From Ardenticatenaceae bacterium (GTDB taxonomy: Bacteria; Chloroflexota; Anaerolineae; Promineifilales; Promineifilaceae), in assembly GCA_027054335.1 (NCBI GenBank), contig JALUPA010000259.1, forward strand, positions 1-33,002: DNA of 33,002 bases, in the 5' to 3' direction. The first letter of the stretch is position 1; each line of letters starts with the position of its first letter. Positions 19,101-25,557 of the stretch are shown piece after piece. The notes beneath the pieces are model-generated. The model did no database searches. It had not been told where the DNA came from and saw only the letters and a list, made by a program, of their open reading frames with translations. The position numbers and the translations under genes were made by a program.

Positions 19101-19526
19101 TTATATTCCCAAATCCTCCCAGCGGGCGGCGTCATCATTGCTTTCGATGGATTCGCGGACAGCCGCCCAGGCTGCCGGGTGCCACAGTTCCACGTAGTTA
19201 AACATACCGGCGACGACAACTTCGTTACCGATACCGGCAAATTCACGCAGGTAGGGGGGCAGCAGGATGCGGCCGACGCGATCCGGCGTCAGGTCAACGG
19301 CGCCGGAAAAGACGCGCCGCCGGAAAGCCCGCACACTCTCATCGGATAACGGCCGTTCCCCAATCTTTTGCGCCAATTCCTGCCAGCCATCCAACGGAAA
19401 GATCATCAGGTTCCGGTCGAAGCCGCGCGTTACTACCAGACCGGCCGCCAACAATCCCCGGAATTTGGCCGGAATTGTGAGACGCCCTTTGCTATCAATG
19501 TTGTGCGTGTATTCGCCTAAGAACAT
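19101..19526 (-). CDS. mraZ: Transcriptional regulator MraZ
   Basis: MFLGEYTHNIDSKGRLTIPAKFRGLL, two SpoVT/AbrB-like repeats, DRVGRILLPPYLREFAGIGNEVVVAGMFNYVELW. Confidence 0.96.
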   Translation of the reverse strand: MFLGEYTHNIDSKGRLTIPAKFRGLLAAGLVVTRGFDRNLMIFPLDGWQELAQKIGERPLSDESVRAFRRRVFSGAVDLTPDRVGRILLPPYLREFAGIGNEVVVAGMFNYVELWHPAAWAAVRESIESNDDAARWEDLGI

Positions 19527-19529
19527 TTT

Positions 19530-19612
19530 GTAATTGGATAATTAGTAATTAGTAACTGGTAATTGGGTAATTGGGTAATTACTTAGTTACCAGTTACTAA
19601 TTACCAATTACT
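19530..19612. repeat. Heptamer-period inverted repeat in the mraZ 5' leader
   Basis: GTAATTGGATAATTAGTAATTAGTAACTGGTAATTGGGTAATTGGGTAATTACTTAGTTACCAGTTACTAATTACCAATTAC. Confidence 0.92.
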
Positions 19613-19680
19613 TGTATAGAACATTCGTTCTTATTGCCCCATTTTACTATACGTTTTGGGGAAATATGACCTATATCGAT

Positions 19681-19707
19681 CCACTTTGCCCCACTTTCAA
19701 CCACATT
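19681..19707 (-). promoter_or_regulatory. Putative MraZ-box operator (three 10-bp-phased repeats)
   Basis: Plus strand CCACTTTGCC|CCACTTTCAA|CCACATT; minus strand AATGTGG-N3-AAAGTGG-N3-AAAGTGG, resembling the AAAGTG(G/T)N3 direct-repeat MraZ box. Confidence 0.75.
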
Positions 19708-19714
19708 TTGACAC

Positions 19715-19743
19715 AGTATACACTAAACTGCGTTCTATGTGAA
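19715..19743 (-). promoter_or_regulatory. Putative sigma-A promoter of the dcw cluster
   Basis: Minus strand TTCACA (19743-19738) - 17 bp - TATACT (19720-19715), immediately upstream of the MraZ boxes. Confidence 0.65.
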
Positions 19744-19767
19744 GTGGTTTTAGAAATTTGGGATGTA

Positions 19768-19824
19768 TTTGTGGAACGATTTTGTAAATCGTTATTTAGG
19801 CAATTTACAAAATCGCCCTACAAA
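19768..19824. repeat. Intergenic palindrome, 'TTTGTARGRCGATTTTG' family, copy 3 (two units, inverted)
   Basis: TTTGTGGAACGATTTTGTAAATCGTTATTTAGGCAATTTACAAAATCGCCCTACAAA. Confidence 0.75.
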
Positions 19825-19849
19825 TGGGTAGCTGTGGTTTAGGGTGGGA

Positions 19850-19880
19850 AAAAGAAAAGCTCCGGATGGCCGGAGCTTTC
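19850..19880 (-). terminator. Intrinsic terminator for the minus-strand gene 20047-20862
   Basis: Minus strand AAAGCTCCGG-CCAT-CCGGAGCTTTTCTTTTTCCC. Confidence 0.75.
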
Positions 19881-19999
19881 TGAAGGAGGAGGAAAACGAG
19901 TTGAAAAAGTGTTTCTGTGTATGGCTAAAGGATAGATGATTTTAGCTGATGGGTAAATGGGATGTTGTTACCAGGACTTTGTGACCAGTGGGCAGTGTT

Positions 20000-20052
20000 C
20001 AGTAATCAGTTTTCAGTGGGCGGCCAACTATTTTACTGAAAACTGATTACTG
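20000..20052. repeat. Inverted repeat, CAGTAATCAGTTTTCAGT family
   Basis: CAGTAATCAGTTTTCAGT / ACTGAAAACTGATTACTG, perfect 18-bp arms with a 17-nt loop; related degenerate copy near 30140-30228. Confidence 0.88.
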
Positions 20053-20862
20053 GTTTTTCTGCATGAGGTCAATCAGTTCCCCCACGCGGTTGCGCCGGTA
20101 GAGGTAGAGGAGGAGTTCGCGGACGCGGGCTTTCTTGCTGCCATAGCCGATTTGTTCCCAATCAATGTTGAGGGCAGTGGTCATTTTTTGCAGACGTTCC
20201 AGGTCGTAGTAGGCCAGCAGATAGTGGCGCAGGACGGTGGGTGGGGAGTCGGCATTGATTTTTTCCAGGCGGGGCAGCGCGTCGGGCGGCGGCGGGGTGA
20301 GGATGCGCTCGACGGCCAGGGCCAGGGCGGATAGCTGGCTGCGCTGCACGGCCGTATTCATCACGTTGCGGATGAGTTGGGCCATGTTTTCGCCGACAAA
20401 CATGACGTCATTTTCGTTGATTTCCAGATCGAACATGAGGTCCAGCACGTCTTCCCGGCTGAAACGCTCGCGGATTTGCTCGTAGAGCATTTGCTGGTCA
20501 TAGGGGCTGTCTTCTTCGTTGAGGGGGACGGCCGTCACTACAATTTCCGGCTGCGGCGGTGCGGTGGGGGGAGCGGTGGCGGCCGGTTCGGTTGGGACAG
20601 CTTTGGTTGGGGGGAGATACGGCCGTAACACGGACAAAATCCAGAAGATCATGCCTCCCAGCAAGATGCCGGCAAAGATATAGAAGAAAAAGCCCAATTG
20701 TGTTTGTAACTGCTCCGGGTCAAATGTGCCCATGATAGTGTCCAGCAAAACAGCCAGGGTTACCGTGAGCAAGCCGATACCCCAACCCAGGGACGGCCGT
20801 CGCAGGAAGATCACCAGAAAAATCAGCACGATCAGAATCTTCACAATCAATATGACAGACAT
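20047..20862 (-). CDS. Membrane-anchored protein with two predicted effector-associated/bacterial death-like-type helical domains
   Basis: N-terminal TM helices (ILIVKILIVLIFLVIFL; LGFFFYIFAGILLGGMIFWILSVL), Pro/Thr linker, then MLYEQIRERFSREDVLDLMFDLEINENDVMFVGENMAQLIRNVMNTAVQRSQLSALALAVERI and VLRHYLLAYYDLERLQKMTTALNIDWEQIGYGSKKARVRELLLYLYRRNRVGELIDLM. ORF supported; domain call by pattern recognition. Confidence 0.6.
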   Translation of the reverse strand: MSVILIVKILIVLIFLVIFLRRPSLGWGIGLLTVTLAVLLDTIMGTFDPEQLQTQLGFFFYIFAGILLGGMIFWILSVLRPYLPPTKAVPTEPAATAPPTAPPQPEIVVTAVPLNEEDSPYDQQMLYEQIRERFSREDVLDLMFDLEINENDVMFVGENMAQLIRNVMNTAVQRSQLSALALAVERILTPPPPDALPRLEKINADSPPTVLRHYLLAYYDLERLQKMTTALNIDWEQIGYGSKKARVRELLLYLYRRNRVGELIDLMQKNQ

Positions 20863-21005
20863 AGGGCAGAATTGTAGCACTGGCCCCCTGAGACGCAAGA
20901 AGGCGTGATGTATCGTAATATCCCCGCATCTTAATTCCCCAAATACTACTTACCTGCCGGCAAAACGGCCGTGGATTTTTTAAGGTAAATTCACGCTTTT
21001 CCATC

Positions 21006-21034
21006 TTGCTATGCCGCGGGCCGTATGCTATAAT
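21006..21034 (+). promoter_or_regulatory. Putative nrdR promoter
   Basis: TTGCTA (21006-21011) - 17 bp - TATAAT (21029-21034), about 120 bp upstream of the nrdR start. Confidence 0.65.
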
Positions 21035-21047
21035 GCTCTTCGCTAGT

Positions 21048-21092
21048 AGCACATATAGGGGGATTAGATAGGAAATACCCCATATATGGCGG
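21048..21092 (+). promoter_or_regulatory. Possible NrdR-box-like pair downstream of the promoter
   Basis: GCACATATAGGGG and ACCCCATATATGGCGG, about three helical turns apart; both carry the CATATA core but match the NrdR consensus only partly. Confidence 0.35.
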
Positions 21093-21155
21093 TATTTTGC
21101 TTATTCCCGACAGCGATGCCATATCTGGGTAAAGCAGCCCAATCGGAGACTTTTT

Positions 21156-21608
21156 GTGAAATGTCCTTATTGTAACCACCCTAAAACCCGCGTTATTGAC
21201 ACCAGCCACGACGTTCGCGGCGGTACCCGGCGGCGGCGCGTTTGTGACCAGTGCGGGCAGCGGTTTAGCTCTTACGAACGGCCGATTCTGGCGACGCCTT
21301 TGCTGGTGAAGCAGGATGGCACGCGGGAAGAGTTTTCCCGTGACAAGCTGATCAGCGGCATTAAGGTATCTTGCGCCAAACGGCCGGTGGCGGCTGAAGA
21401 TATTGAGCGTATCGCCGGAGAGGTGGAAGCGGAATTACAACAAATGGGCAAGGCGGAAGTGTCCAGCCGGGTTGTCGGCGATTCGGTTATTGAAAAGCTC
21501 AAGGATTTGGATAAGGTGGCTTATATTCGCTATGCTACTGTTTATCTGAGATTTGAAGACCTGGAGTCTATCCGCAGTGAAATTGACCGACTCTTAGCTG
21601 CCAAGTAA
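21156..21608 (+). CDS. nrdR: Transcriptional repressor NrdR
   Basis: MKCPYCNHPKTRVIDT...RRRRVCDQCGQRFSSYERP (Zn ribbon), then ATP-cone; 150 aa; GTG start. Confidence 0.97.
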   Translation: MKCPYCNHPKTRVIDTSHDVRGGTRRRRVCDQCGQRFSSYERPILATPLLVKQDGTREEFSRDKLISGIKVSCAKRPVAAEDIERIAGEVEAELQQMGKAEVSSRVVGDSVIEKLKDLDKVAYIRYATVYLRFEDLESIRSEIDRLLAAK

Positions 21609-21663
21609 GTGGGAGCGGTTTCCACCCACACAATGTAAAACAAACAAACTATTTTAGCTTTTG

Positions 21664-21687
21664 TGACGTGATACGTGATACGTGATC
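21664..21687. repeat. Heptamer tandem repeat (CGTGATA)3
   Basis: GTGACGTGATACGTGATACGTGATC between nrdR and nrdJ. Confidence 0.7.
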
Positions 21688-21745
21688 AGCGGTTTTATGC
21701 ACCACGCAGCACGAAAAATATAAACCCATGTAAGGAGAGGATCAT

Positions 21746-24058
21746 ATGTCTGAGCAGAATAAACAGCAGGTTTCCCAAACGAAAAACGGCCGTAGCGGTC
21801 AAAACGGCAAAGTAGATTTAACGGCCGACAGTATTTACTTTAAGGTGTCGGTTCCCCGGAGCGTGGTCAAGCGAGACGGCCGTATCGTTTCCTTTGACGC
21901 GGACCGCATCGAACACGCCCTGGAACGCTGCTTTGCCAGCCTGGACGTACATCCCCAAACCCCGGTACCCGAACTGACCCATCAAATTGTTAACGTAGTG
22001 GCGGCCAAATACGACCTGCCTACGGTCGAAGGCATTCAGGACATTGTGGAAATGGTGCTGCAAGCAGCCGGGGAATACGAAGCGGCCAAACATTACATTC
22101 TCTACCGGGCGGAACACGCCAAAATGCGGGTGAAGCGGCCTGTGCCGGACGAAGTGCGCCAGGCATTTGCCGAATCGGACAGCTATTTCCCCACACAACT
22201 GCAAAAATTCCAGTTCTACGACAAATATTCCCGCTTCAACTACGATTTGGGCCGCCGCGAGACGTGGTTAGAGACAGTTAACCGGGCGGTAGCATTCCTT
22301 AAGGAAATTTCTGATTACCGCCTGCCTGACGAAACGTATGATCGCCTTCGCCGCGGCATTCTGGAGATGAAGGTGATGCCTTCCATGCGCCTGCTGGCGA
22401 TGGCCGGCCCGGCGGCGCGGCGCAATAATATCGCCTTGTACAACTGCTCCTACATGCCGGTGGATTCGCTGGATTCTTTTGTAGAGGCATTGATCATCTC
22501 CATGAGCGGCTGCGGTGTAGGCTTTTCGGTGGAGCGGCGCTACGTGGAGCAGTTCCCCCGCATTGCCCGCCAGTCGGGGCGGCCGCCGGAGACGTTTGTG
22601 GTGCCGGATTCGTCGGAAGGCTGGGCGGAAGCGGTGCGTGTGGGGCTGACGGCTTGGTTTAACGGGGAGGATGTGCTGTTTGATTATTCACAGGTGCGGC
22701 CGGCCGGTGCGCCGCTGCGGGTGAAAGGCGGCCGGGCGTCGGGGCCGGAACCGTTGCGCAAGATGCTGGATTTTGCCCGCACCCGGTTGTTGTCGCGCCA
22801 GGGGAGTTTTTTACGGCCGTTAGACGCCCATGACATTATGTGCGCCGTAGGGGATGCGGCCGTTTCCGGCGGCGTGCGGCGCACGGCGATGATCTCGCTC
22901 TTTGATTACGACGACATGGAAATGCGTAACAGTAAGGACGGCGACTTCTGGCGCAATAACAGCCAGCGCTGGAACGCCAACAATTCGGCCGTCTGGCCGG
23001 AGCGGGAGCTGACCCAGGCGGAGATTACCCGTTTTGTTTTGGACATGGTGGAATCGGGCCGGGGCGAGCCGGGTATCTTTAATAGGAAGGCCGCGATTGA
23101 GAACCGGCCGGTGCGGCGCAAGTATGCCGAGTTTGGCACCAATCCCTGCGGGGAGATCATTATTCGACCATACCAGTTCTGCAACCTGACCAGCGCCATC
23201 GCCCGCGCTGAGGATACGTATGAAACGCTGCGGGAGAAGATTGAGTTGGCCACGATTATCGGCACGATCCAGTCTATGGCCACCTACTTCCCCGGTTTAC
23301 GGCCGCAATGGCAGAAGAATTGTCAGGAGGAGCGGCTGCTGGGAGTGGATTTGAACGGGCAGATGGACAGCCCGGCGGCCCAGGACCCGGCCATCCAGGA
23401 AAAGCTGCGGGAGGTGGCGGTGGAGACGAACCGGATTTATGCGGCGCAGTTGGATATTCCTCAGTCGGCGGCGGTGACGGCCGTCAAGCCTTCCGGCAAC
23501 TCGTCCCAACTGGTCAACTCTGCTTCCGGTATTCATGCCCGTTGGGCGCCGTACTACATCCGTAATGTGCGGGTGGGGGCGCATTCGCCTGTCTTCAAGG
23601 TGTTGCAGGATGCCGGGGTACCCATGGACCCGGAAAACGGCCAGACCCGCGAGAATGCCACGACCTGGGTGGTGCATTTTCCGGTGAAGGCTCCGGATAC
23701 GGCCGTGACCCGCAACGACCGCACCGCCCTGGAACAATGCGAGCATTGGCTGCAAAACAAGACGCACTACACAGAACACAATCCCAGCGTCACCATCACC
23801 TACCAGCAGGACGAGGTGCTGGACATCATCCGCTGGATTTGGGAACACCAGGACAAGATTGGCGGCATGGCCTTCCTGCCCGCCTTCGACGCTCAATACG
23901 ACCAGATGCCTTACGTGGACATCTCTAAGGAAGAGTACGAGCAGCTTGCCGCCAAATTCCCGGAAATAGATTTCTCCAAAATCTACCGCTACGAAGAGGA
24001 AGACCTGACAACGGCCGCGCAGGAATTTGCCTGCATGGCCGGTAACTGTGATTTTTAG
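21746..24058 (+). CDS. nrdJ: Adenosylcobalamin-dependent (class II) ribonucleotide reductase with N-terminal ATP-cone
   Basis: ATP-cone VVKRDGRIVSFDADRIEHALERCF; CGVGFSVERRYVEQFP; SGGVRRTAMISLFD; FGTNPCGEIIIRPYQFCNLT; C-terminal CMAGNC. Confidence 0.95.
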   Translation: MSEQNKQQVSQTKNGRSGQNGKVDLTADSIYFKVSVPRSVVKRDGRIVSFDADRIEHALERCFASLDVHPQTPVPELTHQIVNVVAAKYDLPTVEGIQDIVEMVLQAAGEYEAAKHYILYRAEHAKMRVKRPVPDEVRQAFAESDSYFPTQLQKFQFYDKYSRFNYDLGRRETWLETVNRAVAFLKEISDYRLPDETYDRLRRGILEMKVMPSMRLLAMAGPAARRNNIALYNCSYMPVDSLDSFVEALIISMSGCGVGFSVERRYVEQFPRIARQSGRPPETFVVPDSSEGWAEAVRVGLTAWFNGEDVLFDYSQVRPAGAPLRVKGGRASGPEPLRKMLDFARTRLLSRQGSFLRPLDAHDIMCAVGDAAVSGGVRRTAMISLFDYDDMEMRNSKDGDFWRNNSQRWNANNSAVWPERELTQAEITRFVLDMVESGRGEPGIFNRKAAIENRPVRRKYAEFGTNPCGEIIIRPYQFCNLTSAIARAEDTYETLREKIELATIIGTIQSMATYFPGLRPQWQKNCQEERLLGVDLNGQMDSPAAQDPAIQEKLREVAVETNRIYAAQLDIPQSAAVTAVKPSGNSSQLVNSASGIHARWAPYYIRNVRVGAHSPVFKVLQDAGVPMDPENGQTRENATTWVVHFPVKAPDTAVTRNDRTALEQCEHWLQNKTHYTEHNPSVTITYQQDEVLDIIRWIWEHQDKIGGMAFLPAFDAQYDQMPYVDISKEEYEQLAAKFPEIDFSKIYRYEEEDLTTAAQEFACMAGNCDF

Positions 24059-24065
24059 AGGTGAA

Positions 24066-24098
24066 GAGATGGGGGGCGACCTTGCCGCCTCCCATCTC
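24066..24098 (+). terminator. Stem-loop downstream of nrdJ
   Basis: GAGATGGG...CCCATCTC stem 8 nt after the nrdJ stop; no strong T-run. Confidence 0.5.
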
Positions 24099-24188
24099 AA
24101 ACCCAGAGAAAATATATCAAATAAAGTAAATATTGGATTTTTGACAAAATACTTAACATAAATTGAATTTCGGGCTTGCAAAATGAAT

Positions 24189-24250
24189 GAAACTGCTCCA
24201 TTTCCAGTGTATGATAATCACGACATACACAACCGAATTAAAGCAGTTTC
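24189..24250 (+). promoter_or_regulatory. Nested dyad/structured leader upstream of the nitrilase
   Basis: Outer GAAACTGCT (24189-24197)/AGCAGTTTC (24242-24250) and inner GTGTATG (24207-24213)/CATACAC (24224-24230), ending 18 nt before the start codon. Confidence 0.45.
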
Positions 24251-24268
24251 GACAATAATTTTATTTAA

Positions 24269-25231
24269 ATGAAGGGAAACAATGACGTTTTTCGGGTGAC
24301 GGCCGTACAAGAGCCGCCCGTATTTTTAGATTTAGAGCAAAGCGTAGAAAAAGCGTGCCGCCTGATTGCTCAGGCAGCCAGGGAAGGCGCCCGGCTGATC
24401 GTCTTCCCGGAGACGTGGCTGCCAGGCTACCCAGTCTGGCTGGACGTAGCGCCGGGAGCGGGCTTGTGGGGTTATGCCCCGGCCACGGCCGTATTCCGCC
24501 GCCTGTTTCAAAATAGTGTGGCGCTGGGAAGTACGGCCGTGACCCATTTACAGCAAGCCGCCCGGTCTGCCCGCGCCATCGTCGTCATGGGGCTGAATGA
24601 GCGGGACGGCGGCACGCTCTATAACACCATCCTCTATATCGGTGCGGCCGGGCAAATTCTGGGCAAGCACCGTAAGCTGATACCCACCTACACCGAGCGC
24701 CTTGTCTGGGGCAGGGGAGACGGCAGTACCCTGACCGTAGTGGACACACCGTTGGGCCGCCTCGGCGGGCTGGTTTGCTGGGAACATTGGATGCCTCTGG
24801 CCCGTCAGGCCATGCACGTTCAGCAAGAACTGATCCACGTGGCCCAATGGCCGACTGTCAAGGAAATGCTGCTCATCGCCTCCCGCCATTACGCCTTTGA
24901 AGGCCGCTGCTTTGTCGTCGCTGCCGGGACGGTTCTACAAAAGCGTGACTTGGCCCACCTCGACCTGGCCCTGCTGGCCGACATCCCCGGTGGCGCGGAT
25001 ACGTTCCTCATGCGCGGCGGCAGCGCCATTATTTCACCGGAAGGGGATTTGCTGGCGGGGCCGTTGTACGAGCAGCCCGGTCTGGTTTCGGCTGAGATTG
25101 ATCCGCAGCAGGCGGTGGACGGCCGTCTGACGTTAGATGTGGTGGGGCATTACGGCCGTCCCGATGTCTTCCAGCTGCACGTCAACACCAAGCCACACAA
25201 ACACGTCTATTGGCCAGATTCCGAGAAGTGA
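24269..25231 (+). CDS. Nitrilase-superfamily carbon-nitrogen hydrolase (nitrilase/cyanide hydratase branch)
   Basis: Triad motifs FPETWLPGYPVWL (Glu), KHRKLIPTYTERLVWGRGDGS (Lys), GGLVCWEHWMPLARQAM (Cys). Confidence 0.93.
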   Translation: MKGNNDVFRVTAVQEPPVFLDLEQSVEKACRLIAQAAREGARLIVFPETWLPGYPVWLDVAPGAGLWGYAPATAVFRRLFQNSVALGSTAVTHLQQAARSARAIVVMGLNERDGGTLYNTILYIGAAGQILGKHRKLIPTYTERLVWGRGDGSTLTVVDTPLGRLGGLVCWEHWMPLARQAMHVQQELIHVAQWPTVKEMLLIASRHYAFEGRCFVVAAGTVLQKRDLAHLDLALLADIPGGADTFLMRGGSAIISPEGDLLAGPLYEQPGLVSAEIDPQQAVDGRLTLDVVGHYGRPDVFQLHVNTKPHKHVYWPDSEK

Positions 25232-25301
25232 TACCGGAGGGGAATGAGGGAACAGGGTTCCATCACCAGGGCCTGTCAGATACGGCCGTTTTTCCTACCG
25301 C

Positions 25302-25553
25302 TCAACTTAATTCGATTGCTTCTTCCGGGCATTGCAGCACACAGGCGCCGCAGGCAATACACTTTTCCGGGTCGTGGAAAACGGCCGTGCGGCTTGCATA
25401 ATCCGGCGTCCAGCAGCCCACCGGGCACACATCATAGCACTGCCAGACTCCCGTGCATTTCTCCGGATAAAAATGGATTTCCAGGTTGCGCAGCTCTCTG
25501 GCAAACGTCAGGTGTTCTTTCAACGACGACAGCAGCGTAGGCCGCCCGCTCAT
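25302..25553 (-). CDS. HgcB-like 2[4Fe-4S] ferredoxin
   Basis: FYPEKCTGVWQCYDVCPVGCW plus EKCIACGACVLQCPEEAIEL; starts 4 nt after the HgcA-like stop. First cluster spacing is CX5CX3CX3C, not canonical. Confidence 0.85.
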   Translation of the reverse strand: MSGRPTLLSSLKEHLTFARELRNLEIHFYPEKCTGVWQCYDVCPVGCWTPDYASRTAVFHDPEKCIACGACVLQCPEEAIELS

Positions 25554-25557
25554 CCAA

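Noticed and set aside
5338-19612. Heptamer arrays as CRISPR
   Set aside because: Units are 7 nt with no unique spacers, arms are inverted, and no cas genes are present.
19612-19842. 76-aa plus-strand ORF upstream of mraZ
   Set aside because: It runs through the promoter, MraZ boxes and palindrome repeats and has no conserved features.
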